Part shown: piece by piece, positions 11,477 through 21,117 of the stretch
Position numbering within the stretch: position 1 is the stretch's first letter
Layout: every line of letters starts with the position of its first letter
Assembly (NCBI GenBank): GCA_025200525.1
Contig: CM045761.1
Span: 141,238,223 to 141,302,222, forward strand
DNA: 64,000 nucleotides
Source: Camellia lanceoleosa
Lineage: Eukaryota > Streptophyta > Magnoliopsida > Ericales > Theaceae
Direction: 5' to 3'
Position numbers and translations under genes: made by a program
The notes under the pieces: model-generated
The model's input: the letters and a program-made list of their open reading frames with translations, nothing else
Told to the model about the DNA's origin: nothing
Databases searched by the model: none

Positions 11477-12821
11477 TGATGCCAAGACATGCAACTATCA
11501 CAAGTATAGCATGCTGTGATGCTCAAAACTCATAACTAGCTAAGGCACTTGCACCATAACCATATCAAGCAAGCCCCAAACGACAAAGATGACTCAAAAA
11601 AGTCCTAAGGTAGGTCAAAACAATGCTAGAAACATGATGGAGTGTAGTCAAAACAAGCTAGAATGATGAGCCAAAATGGCAAGCATGTAAGGGTAAATGG
11701 CAAGATTACACTACAAGTGCAAAAAGCATGCATAAGGTGACACAACCAAGCCAAAACAGAGTTATGCCATGCCAAAATAAGGCCAAATATAAGCTGAGAA
11801 CAAGCCAACACATGCTAGAAAAACATGCTCAAATATGAGGCCATCAACAAGCAACCAAGACACAAGGAGAGGGGATGACCCCCTCCTATTTTGGACCTCA
11901 AAACACACTTTCCACCACTGAAATTCCTCTGGAATTCAGTGGTTAAAAGGCCAAGAGAAGCTGATCTCAAAGGCCTTAAGAGATGGCACAAAACAAAGAA
12001 AAACAAGCCACAAAAGCAGGTATACCACCCCTAACTCAAACAAGGCCTCAAACAACCATCTTTATCAGTTAAAAACAGAACTTTTTGCAGTTGAAAGCAA
12101 GGCCTAAAACAGCATGCAAAGGGGGCCAAACACTTGATCAAAATAAAGCTTAAAGAGGGAAGACACTCACTCTTGAAGCACAACTTTCAGACAGCAAGTT
12201 CTCTGAGTTAAAACCAGGTTTTTAAGTCCAAACAACACCCTTAAGTACCTCAGCAACAAGGTAATGGTGTTTCACTAGGTGTTGTAGTGCAAATCTATGG
12301 AGGAAACACACTTTAAGGCAATATTGAGCACAATATAGAGCGAGTGTGTGAGAATTCTAGGGAGAGAAATTTCAGCTCTGGAAATTTTGTGAACCCTCTA
12401 TAAGGGGGAAGTACCTCCCCTTATATAAGCAATGCAAGCTAAAGCTTGCTTGACAAGCTTATACTTGCCTCAATCCCTCTATACACGTGTATGGAGGATG
12501 GCTCAATGAGCCACAGCTGGCCCAAAATATCTAACAAAATATTTGCTGAAACAAGGTGGCTGCCGACCATCAGTGGTGGCCAGCAGGGCCCTGCCCATGG
12601 CCGGCAGCCTTCTTTGATGGCCGGCATGCCATCAAGGATATCACAAAGCAAAGACCAATTCATGGTCCAAAATGAGACAGAATGGAAATGGGGTTTGGAA
12701 GGATCAAACCTGGAACATCCTACCGTGAAAGTTGAACACTTGACGAGTAATCAAACCTATTGCTAGATGAACCTGCAAGAACATCTGAGTCTTGAGGACG
12801 GTCAAAAATGGGGTGTCTATA
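11477..12821 (-). repeat. LTR B, 3' LTR of O1, truncated to 1345 bp
   Basis: Matches 23059-24471 of LTR C closely. The left ~1.9 kb of the LTR is missing, and the break abuts the terminus of LTR A with no spacer. The right terminus reads tgtctata instead of tgtctaca. The internal region begins with ctctttgataaa, which also follows LTR F. Confidence 0.85.
12420..12430 (-). promoter_or_regulatory. TATA box of LTR B
   Basis: Minus-strand CTTATATAAGGGG. LTR C has the same at 24049-24059 and LTR E a variant at 45951-45960. It lies ~390 bp from the LTR start, with a GC-rich palindromic block ~120-210 bp upstream (12550-12640). Confidence 0.7.
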
Positions 12822-13152
12822 GTTGCCACTCTTTGATAAAACTCGAAAGTCATGAAATGACGGGAGTGAATGTCAAAGCCCAGAGACCACCCATTTTTTA
12901 TAAGGCCAAAAACTTAGACAAACATTCAATATAGCAATATAGAGATATGCTCGCAGGCTGGGGTAAAATGCAAATGACATGCATGATGCAAGAGCATAAC
13001 TTATGATTATGCAAAACGAGCTACAATGAAACATCTAGATGTAAACGCTATGCAAAGAAATGCTACAGCAAACTCATATATAAGCAAGTAAACATGAACC
13101 AAACCACATCTCATGCAGAAAGGATGTAAGCAAATTATGCAATCTTAGCGAA

Positions 13153-14132
13153 CGTGTGATAGATACAAGAAGTGAGCATGTGTGATAGATACACAAAGCG
13201 AACGCGTGATAGATACACAAAGTGAACGAAGTGTGATAGATACACTAAGTGAGCAAAGTGTGACAGATACACTAAGTGAACAAAGTGTGATAGATACACT
13301 AAGTGAGCATGTGCGATAGATACACAAAGTGAACGAAGTGTGATAGATACACTAAGTGAACATGTGCTATAAATACACAAAAGGTGGATATGTGCGATAG
13401 ATACACAAAAGGTGAATATGTGCGATAGATACACAAAAGGAGAACATGTGCGATAGATACACAAAGTTTGAACATGTGCGATAGATACACAAAGTAAACA
13501 TGTGCGATAGATACACAAAATGAGCATGTGCGATAGATACACAAAGTGAACAAAGTGTGATAGATACACTAAGTGAAAATGTGCGATGGATGCACAAAGT
13601 GAACAAAGTGTGATAGATACACGAAGTGAACATGTGCGATAGATACACAAAAGGTGAATATGTGCGATAGATACACAAAGAACATGTGTGATAGATACAC
13701 AAAATGAGCATGTGCGATAGATACACAAACTGAGCATGTGCGATAGATACACAAAATGAGCATGTGCGATAGATACACAAAGTGAACAAAGTGTGAGAGA
13801 TACACTAAGCAAAAATGTGCGATGGATGCACAAAGTGAACAAAGTGTGATAGATACACTAAGTGAGCATATGCGATAGATACACAAAGTGAACAAAGTGT
13901 GATAGATACACTAAGTGAACATGTGCGATAGACACACAAAAGGTGAATATGTGCGATAGATACACAAAAGGAGAACATGTGCGATAGATACATAAAGTTT
14001 GAACACGTGCAATAGATACACAAAGAACATGCGCGATAGATACACAAAGTTTGAACATGTGCGATAGATACACAAAGTAAACATGTGCGATAGATACTAA
14101 AAATGAGCATGTGCGATAGATACACAAAATGT
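13153..14132 (-). repeat. 26-29 bp minisatellite in the 3' untranslated part of O1
   Basis: About 35 tandem units with the core gatagatacac, in two forms: atgtgcgatagatacacaaa and agtgtgatagatacactaag. It lies between the pol relics and the 3' LTR on the minus strand. Tandem repeats at this place are known from Tat/Ogre-lineage elements and have been proposed as a source of satellite DNA. Reading frames of up to 235 codons on the minus strand arise only because the unit lacks stops. Confidence 0.93.
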
Positions 14133-16552
14133 AATCAATCTTAAACGGAACTTCTCTGAATGGACCACACATCCAATATCTTCTGGTTGCGCTAACTTCA
14201 AATGAACTGTACATACAGTATCGCATAAATGAGAAAGAAACTTAATAGGTACAATGCAATACAATGCATGATGTTTAGGGGATGTAATAAACAAACAAAG
14301 CGGCACTTTAGAAAGCACCTCATAGGGTGAGTGGCAATGAACTGCTCTACTCTGACGAGGATCTCCCCTTGTGTTCTTCGAACTCTTACCTTACGTTCTT
14401 TGAACTCTTTCCATCAACTCACAGTATAAAGGTTCTAAAATGCCGACAAGGATTCTTCACGCAGAACACTTTGGATGCCACTTTCTTCCTGACCATATTC
14501 ACAATTTTCCCTATTCTCCAATGGGGTGACAGACTAGGTTGGTTCAGTTTCCAGAATTGAGGTGCATACACGCTATCTCAACCTATGGGGCTTCCATACA
14601 GATTTCAAGCCGGGGATACACCCCTGGGTATTTAAACCAGACTTTAGTCTCAGAAATCCCAAACCTTTACGTTCTAGGCATCAGCCATTCGAACTCTAGT
14701 TTCCACCGTCGTAGTTGGTCTCCTAGGAACTCATTGCAAACACAGTCAAGATGCCCTTGGTAGGAAAGAGAGCACTTTTGATTGCCATTTCGGCTTGAAG
14801 CAGACTCGATCTTGAGCTTGAGGTAGAGGCACACTCATACTTCGGAGCATTGACAAGGCCTGAAGAGGTACATCCGAAATGCAATAACGGAACTTACTGA
14901 AATTGAAACAAACTCAGATGCCCGACATTTTCCCTCTTTTCTTTTGCTTTGTAGTCTGGAACCTATATAGCTTCAGTTAGGTCCTGGTTTTACTGTTCTC
15001 ACATGACCTGGGTTGAACCCTGCAGTTTTATGAAAGAACAAATCCTGTTTTGCACAAATGTGGAGAACGCCATAGCACTCCGAGCACAAAACGATTCATT
15101 TTTGACATTTGAAATTGAGAAACGAGTTCTTAACCGGGTATTGAGCCTACGACTGACCACAGCAAAAATGACTCAACAACGAAAAATAAAGGTAAAACAA
15201 CCTAAACACATCTATTGACACTCGAAATGACTCAAAATAAAAATCGAGACAAACAAAAACACAACAAAACACAAGACTCAAATGTGCACAGGGAGCCTGT
15301 TTCTTCGGGTATTGTTTCCCACACTTTCTCATCTGTGATTCTCACATCACTCTGGCACTCAATCTCTATTTTTTTTAAAAACCCTTTTCTCACTTTTTCT
15401 CTCATCGCACATCTCTCTATTCTTCAATCTCTCTTATTTTTTATCCCTCCCTGGGTGGTTGATGGATAAGCAGGAAGTTGCGGGCTCTTACCCCTAGCAT
15501 TCTACTAGATTCTCTTTCTTCCGCTCACAACAGGGAGCTTTCCCACAGAGGGCTTGTGATGCGGCTGGACGTGCGGCAAATTCGTAATTAATGTCAGTTG
15601 ACGATGCGCTTGGCTTAACTTAACCGAGATCAGTTACAACACGTCTCACTGGCTAGGCGTACAATTGATTGGTCTCACACATATTGCATTCTCTACGTCC
15701 CCATTCCGGGTCAGACGCCAATTTTTGACTTGATCATCCAGATGAGGGAACCGAATAACCCGCCCTAGTTCCAGTTCGTGCTTCGCACTTGGCTTGATAC
15801 CTCGCTGCTTGGAGGATGTGAGAGCTTGCTACCCTTTTGCTGTTAGCTTCAGTTGTGCCCTTTTTTGGCAATCAAGGTGCCTTTTCCAACAAATATGATG
15901 CCCTTTCTGGCAAGCTTGTTGACAAGGGGGAAAAAACAAAAACTTGACTCGACTGTACCCCTAGTTCATCATTTTGACCATTTTTTTGTTTTGGCTTCTA
16001 CGAAAACAATTTTGATCAATATGAGAGTTAGATTAACATACTCGTTCGATTTTCTGATTTGAAATCATGCAAGTCAGGTTATGAGCACTGAAAATTTTCC
16101 TTTTTTGGGTCCAAGAAATGGTCCAATTTTGGAAAAATTGAATAATTTTCAAGAAAATTAGTCAACTTCATTAAAAATCCTCAAAATTGTTTTTGCAAAT
16201 GGCCACTGCTCGACCAACACAGAATTTACTCTTGAGATGCATAACCTTAGATCCAAAACAATGGAAAATTGCCCCTTGTCTGAAGGATGTTGCACGGCGA
16301 CAAAAAGTTGCCCCTTGTCTGAATGGCACCACAGCGCACTGTAATCAGTCCTCAAAGTGACAATCACAACCAAACTCTCGGATACAAAGAAGACAAAGAT
16401 GATCAGAACCATTACATGGACACAGTCGATTTGGAAGTGTTTATGGCTAGACTTCGAAATAAAGTTGCCTACGTATCCCAAAGATGAGAATCAAGCCTGA
16501 CGTAGTTCCAGGTTAAGGTATACTCGGGTATTAACCTCTCCTTTTGCGCTCT
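14133..16552 (-). other. 3' untranslated region of O1
   Basis: About 2.4 kb without a recognisable frame. The segment 16440-16520 (minus strand) holds the GAACTACGTCAGGCTTGATT...GGGATACGTAGGCAAC stretch that typically follows pol in Tat/Ogre elements. An equivalent stretch lies at 63590-63660 beside LTR F. I see nothing else in the remainder. Confidence 0.6.
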
Positions 16553-16757
16553 AACTTTTGCCAAGGCCGCCCTTCCGGGTTTTCAACCTTGCAAGCTATG
16601 TTTTTCTTTTCTTTTCATTTCTTTTTTTTTTCTTTTCATTTGTTCTTTTCTTCATTTCTATTTTTCATTTTTGTTCTTTTTTTTCATTTTTCATTTTTCT
16701 TTTTCTTTTTTCTCTTTCTCTAACTTTTGCCTGGGTCGCCCTTCTAGGTTTTCGGCC
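16553..16757 (-). repeat. duplicated ~37-bp motif flanking a pyrimidine-rich tract
   Basis: taacttttgccaaggccg at 16553 recurs as taacttttgcctgggtcg at 16722. Between them lies a T- and C-rich low-complexity tract (~16600-16720). It sits just after the pol end in element orientation. Confidence 0.7.
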
Positions 16758-16877
16758 CAGCGAGTCTCTCAAGGGAAAAAAATGTAACTTGTCCATGTTG
16801 ATCAGTTGTAGGATCTTAAAGCCATTTGTATCCAGGAGAATGACTGTTGTTCCCTGATGATGTAGGAGCTCATCCAA
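16725..16877 (-). pseudogene. C-terminal pol/integrase tail of O1
   Basis: The minus-strand frame includes TVILLDTNGFKILQLINMDKLHFF, which resembles the Tat/Ogre integrase end where a short beta-rich segment is followed by x-x-I-N-x-D-x-x-x-x-F/Y. The start of the preserved segment is unclear, because the upstream pol sequence is deleted between here and ~17060. Confidence 0.45.
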
Positions 16878-17065
16878 TGGGGGCTGAAGTTGCCCTAGTG
16901 TTGTGGATAGGAACTCGATTGTCCTTCAACAAAGCTTCTTACTCTCCATTTCTCGGATTTGGTTTTCTTGCCAGTCTTCATTGGTTTGCAGAATGATCCG
17001 TCTTTGAATCTTTGAGCACATTTGACATTTTTGCCCCTAGTTCAAGGGCTACTTCTGATCTAGCT

Positions 17066-17441
17066 TTACAAGCTTCCTTTGATAATATCTGATCTTCTTG
17101 ATCTGACTTTTCTTGCCCCTAGTTCGAGGACTGCTTCAAATCTGGCCATGCAAGCCTCACATTGTGGTTGACCGTTGAACATTCTGAATCCAAGTTCAAG
17201 GTTTAAAAGCAAAAGAGGTCGAGTCTCAAGGCCGAGAGTGATCCTATGCTGCACAATCTCGAGAGCGATTCCACACATGTCCTCCCAGGACCACACAAAA
17301 CATTTTTTGAAATCTTTTAAGAAAGTGACTAGTCGCTCGCGCTGAAGACAATGTAGAACCAATCTGGATCAAGCTAAGATCCTTCCCAGTACTCACATTA
17401 ACAAACATGATTTCATTCATTAAGGGCTTAGCATGCCTCAC
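17066..17441 (-). pseudogene. pol fragment of O1: linker and start of reverse transcriptase
   Basis: Two minus-strand frames join across a frameshift. One has VNVSTGKDLSLIQIGSTLS; the next has FLKDFKKCFVWSWEDM followed by EIVQHRITL. This matches the conserved start of RT in Tat/Ogre elements (F-x-D-V-F-A-W-S-Y-x-D-M-P-G-I ... I-V-x-H-x-I-x-L). Sequence after it departs from RT, and no Y-x-D-D box is found, so most of the enzyme is deleted. Confidence 0.75.
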
Positions 17442-17965
17442 TTTCTCTTAATTGATCAAATTTTTGCAAATCCCGAGGAATTCCTTCCTCTTTGTTTTCA
17501 TCACAGTATTAAAAAAGTTTTGAAAAACTTAGGTCAATGTAATGATTTCAAGGCGTAGAAAAGTTAGGTGAAAAGCACTGCCGTTTCATTCAACTCTTTT
17601 GGCACAAATGGCTCAAGGCAGAAACAAATACAAAAGCGTGAAAATCACTGCTGTTTCATTCAGATCTTCTGGCACAACTGGCCCAATGGCAGAAATAGAC
17701 TCAAAAGAAAGAGTGTAAAAGACAAACACAAAACAAGATGGTGATGTCCAAGGTAACACGCCCGAAATCACCTGACTCCAGCACAACAGGACTGACTCGA
17801 CTGACTCAGTACAAAAAGACTGACTCTATACAACACAACAAGGTTGACTCAATACCTAAGTCAGAAAGCATAATAAACAGTATTTGCACATTGCTCAAAA
17901 CAGTGCGTGCCATCCATCACATCTAGAGTACACTGAGCGCCATCCGCAGGTGGTTCATCCCCCGA

Positions 17966-18484
17966 TCACATGATCACATTATCCCCTAAGTTCACTGATC
18001 CAGTGCCGATAGACTTTGCTGGACCTGGCACGATGATGATCTCATTGTCAATCAGATCTTGTATTTCGTGACAAAGATGAAAACACATGGTAGTGCCATG
18101 GTCGACTTGTTGATGGAAAGCACAGTATTTGGCCAGATCATGGGAGGAAGGAAGTTTATTTGATAATGGCCGCAGCTCCAGGGGCTTCAGATGCCCTTTC
18201 CTGATCAGGACCCTCAGGGCTGTTGACAAAGACATGTACAGTGAGGTGAACACCCTCTAGCCCCGAGGTGGGTATTTGGCAGGTTGTGAGTTGGTTATGT
18301 TGGATGTACCGGCGAAAGGATCGGCGGGTGTTGACTGGGCTTTCCGATCTCTTCCAAGTGTAGGATTAGAGCTGAAAGGAACGTTTCTGTTACGACAGCC
18401 CTCCTCCCGGCTTGCCCCTTGATTCAAACTGCCTCCAACTTGAGTGGCGAATTGCGAACGTGCCATCCACAGTCTTTGCAACAA
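17966..18484 (-). pseudogene. gag C-terminal region of O1, second copy
   Basis: The frame reads FTSLYMSLSTALRVLIRKG, HLKPLELRPL and YCAFHQQVDHGTTMCFHL, paralleling the gag copy at 18831-19466. It is preceded in the same frame by a low-complexity stretch ending KYPPRG and one stop. It lies downstream of the first copy in element orientation, so gag is partly duplicated. Confidence 0.75.
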
Positions 18485-18797
18485 CTGCGAGCACTTGCCA
18501 TTTGTTCAGTCCTTCATCTTTCAAAGCCTCAACAACCCACTGAAGGTGTTCATGGGGACCAATGCCTACTCCTACCTTGTTCTTACCACTCACTTCCACC
18601 TTGTCAAAGAATCGGGTCGCTATATCAAAGTGGAGCCCAGTTGTTGTCGACACGCCACCAGCCAGATCTAAGATGACTTTAGGTTGGCTCTTTTCAGTTG
18701 TGGCTTGCCCCAAGATTGAGGAGCCTTTTGGATTGAAACTTCTCGCCTGTGATGTGGTCGACGATGGAGCCAAAATTCCAAAGGCCATATCTGCCAT
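18390..18797 (-). CDS. unrecognised 135-codon frame between the two gag copies
   Basis: An uninterrupted minus-strand frame beginning MADMAFGILAPSS and containing GKNKVGVGIGPHEHLQWV and EALKDEGLNKWQVLAVV. I do not recognise a family. It starts 33 bp after the stop of the first gag copy and overlaps the second in another frame. The middle 60 or so residues look like folded-protein composition rather than low complexity. It may be captured host sequence, an element-specific extra frame, or chance. No promoter or splice evidence supports expression. Confidence 0.3.
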   Translation of the reverse strand: MADMAFGILAPSSTTSQARSFNPKGSSILGQATTEKSQPKVILDLAGGVSTTTGLHFDIATRFFDKVEVSGKNKVGVGIGPHEHLQWVVEALKDEGLNKWQVLAVVAKTVDGTFAIRHSSWRQFESRGKPGGGLS

Positions 18798-18830
18798 AGT
18801 TCTCTAAAGATCTTCAATCATTTTTATCAA

Positions 18831-19466
18831 CTAAGAAGTAGTGGGTTCACAGGTTTGAGATGATTGGGGTTCAAATGCGTCCATCATGCATAAGTCCACG
18901 CTTTCCAAGATAAACACATCAGTCTTGGGTAGATGGGCTGGGGTGATGTATATACTGGGGTCAAATGGGTTGGCCGTTGTTTGGATGAAGTTTACCTGCC
19001 TATGTGGAGGGTTTTGATTGACATTTGGTTTTTCTGGAGGTGCTATTACCTTGTTGACAATGAGATTTTGAACCTCATGACGTAGGCTGAAGCAAGAGTA
19101 GGTATCATGGCCTTGTTGCTGATGGAAGGCACAGTATGTAGCTGGGTCATGCTTTAGAGGGAGAGGATCAGGTAGAGGACGTTGTTCTAATGGTTTCAGA
19201 TGTCCTTTCCTGAGTAGGACCCCTAGAGCTTTAGACAAAGGCATGTAAAGTGGGGTGAAAACCCTCTTGCCTCGGGGTAGATAGTTCGAAGTTTGGCGGT
19301 TTGGATTGGACGTACCAACAAAGGGGGTGGCTGTTTTCAGAGTGGTGGTGACCATTCCAACTTCAGAAGATCTTGCAACTGCATCACCACTGGTGGTTGC
19401 ATTCGAACTGCGTGTATAACCCTTTTTGGGTGACTCCCTTTCATGGTCAATCAGACCTTGTTTCAT
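18831..19466 (-). pseudogene. gag C-terminal region of O1, first copy (211 codons)
   Basis: The minus-strand frame contains RGKRVFTPLYMPLSKAL, KGHLKPLEQRPLP and YCAFHQQQGHDTYSCFSL followed by RHEVQNLI. This set of motifs is characteristic of Tat/Ogre Gag; the Cys/His cluster replaces a classical CCHC knuckle. The frame is open for 211 codons, so this half of Gag is intact at the sequence level. The N-terminal half upstream is broken by frameshifts and stops. Confidence 0.85.
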
Positions 19467-19500
19467 AGTGTCTTCTATCTATACCCCAATCTCATGGAGG

Positions 19501-20240
19501 TCAGCAAAGGTGGGGAGGGGTAAGACAATCATCCTCTGCATCAACTTCGGTTGCAAATTCCGCATGACCATCCTTATCTAGTCTTTCTCGGTTGGCCTGG
19601 TGGTCATCATATAAGCCTTGGCTCTCCAACACCCGACAAGGTCCGACCAAAGAGGGAAAGTTTTTGTGGTCTGAAGAGGCCCATTGGCCGTAGGATATCC
19701 GAGAACAACCGCAGATGTACCATAGTATCTCCAGAACCATCAAAACAGTCTATATGTGGCATCTTGAATCAGTCTGGTAATGTCACTACCGAATCCGTGT
19801 AACCATCCTCTATGTCTAGAATGGAGTTAACGCCTTGAGCCCTCTTGAACAGCTTTTCAAGCTTGCTCACTTTTAATGCAGTTGGATCCACTTCGAACTC
19901 GAAAGGGGCCTCAATTGGGTGGGCATGTGCTTTGGAAGTCTGAGGTGGAGTGGGATCCACTGGGACATATGTATTCTCCTGGGCATTGACGGCAGGGGCA
20001 GGAGCCCTTGGTGCAGGAATTTCTACTGGAGGTGTGTGGGACGCAAAAGCTGTTCCTTATTGTGTTTGTTGCTACTATTGTTGAAGCCGGGCGATGAGTT
20101 CGGCCTATTGGGCCACAACCTTGGTCTGGTGGGTGGTAACCTCTGCTTGGCAAGCAGCATCCCGCTGCATGCCCTCCATAGTTTGTTGGAGCTAACGCAT
20201 CATGTCTTCCATACTCATATTGACTGAAGGGGCTGATCTA
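19501..20240 (-). pseudogene. gag N-terminal region of O1 with coiled coil
   Basis: Fragments in element order: MSMEDMMR, stop, LQQTMEGMQRDAACQAEV, stop, AELIARLQQ (a short coiled coil near 20090-20230). Then KVSKLEKLFKRAQGVNS (~19830-19880) and KMPHIDCFDGSGDTMVHLRL (19706-19765), followed by FGRTLSGVG and a stop. The last two are hallmark Tat/Ogre Gag core motifs. At least three nonsense codons and frameshifts are present. Confidence 0.82.
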
Positions 20241-21099
20241 TCGGATCTGGTGAGTTTCCTCTTTCTGAGGTGGAAGCAGGAAACTGAGCACAATTGCGCA
20301 CAGGCGATATAGATAGTGACCGTTGAACTGGAGACTGTTGAACTGGTGATATGTGCCTGACTGGCCCTTCTTTGCCTTACCACTGGCGAAGGAAACACTG
20401 GTTTCTCTGTTGCACTGAATCTCTGACCTGACAAAGTCTATCAACACAAGTTCGGTGTACTCGGGGGATATTGGAGCCTTCTGAAACTATGGTTCCAAGA
20501 CTACCTTGCAAAGGAAAAAAATAGAGAACATCTCAGCCTGATTTCACCAGAACAAATATGAGCATAGCTGAATGACTATGCTCTCTACTGAATTTTGCCC
20601 AAAATTTTGCCTGTAAACTGATACCCTCAGGCCGATACCCAGACTTGCAGTTCATACATGCATCCCTGTAAAGATGCACTCTAACAGCACATACCAAGCA
20701 AGTAAGAGCCAAACCACCCTTATGGTGGGGTAGGGTTTCCCTGTCCTAATTTCGTCAGGAATTAGGGTTTCACTACGCACGCGGCAGTTTCAAACAACCT
20801 ACATTCAGGTAAGCAACATGTCCTAGTTTGGAATGGTCACTATGGTTTTCGATATGCAACTAGGTCGAATAGTCAAAAAGGATGCCTCGGTAAAAACTAA
20901 GGTTTGTGTTCCCATCGTGGCAGAGCCCATAACCGGTCAGCCTTATGGCACACTTTTCCAAGCAAGCCTTCGGTAAACTGTTCTGGAATAGCATATGGCA
21001 AACACTGTGACTTAGACGCACCTATGCAAATGCAATGCAAAGAAACACATAAGTGTAAACAAAACAACATATCATGATGTTTCAGTCAAGTTCTCTAAA
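20241..21099 (-). other. 5' leader of O1
   Basis: Lies between the primer binding site and gag. It shows no recognised gene and moderate base composition. Two minus-strand frames end inside gag (20192-20434), so gag translation may start near 20434, but no start can be chosen with confidence. Confidence 0.5.
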
Positions 21100-21117
21100 T
21101 CCCCAGCAGAGTCGCCT
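21100..21117 (-). promoter_or_regulatory. O1 primer binding site, Tat/Ogre type
   Basis: Minus-strand GGCGACTCTGCTGGGGAT immediately follows the LTR end ...CTACAGTTTCA. This primer-site type is typical of Tat/Ogre elements, where it is usually assigned to an Arg tRNA. It fixes the left boundary of LTR C. Confidence 0.85.

Noticed and set aside
13135..13842. 235-codon minus-strand frame with repeated Cys/Tyr/Ser/His words
   Set aside because: It is the translation of a minisatellite whose units lack stops; the other minus-strand frames also give long overlapping frames, so it is not a gene.
13153..14132. CRISPR-like array of regular repeats
   Set aside because: Units are contiguous, with no unique spacers, in a plant retrotransposon.
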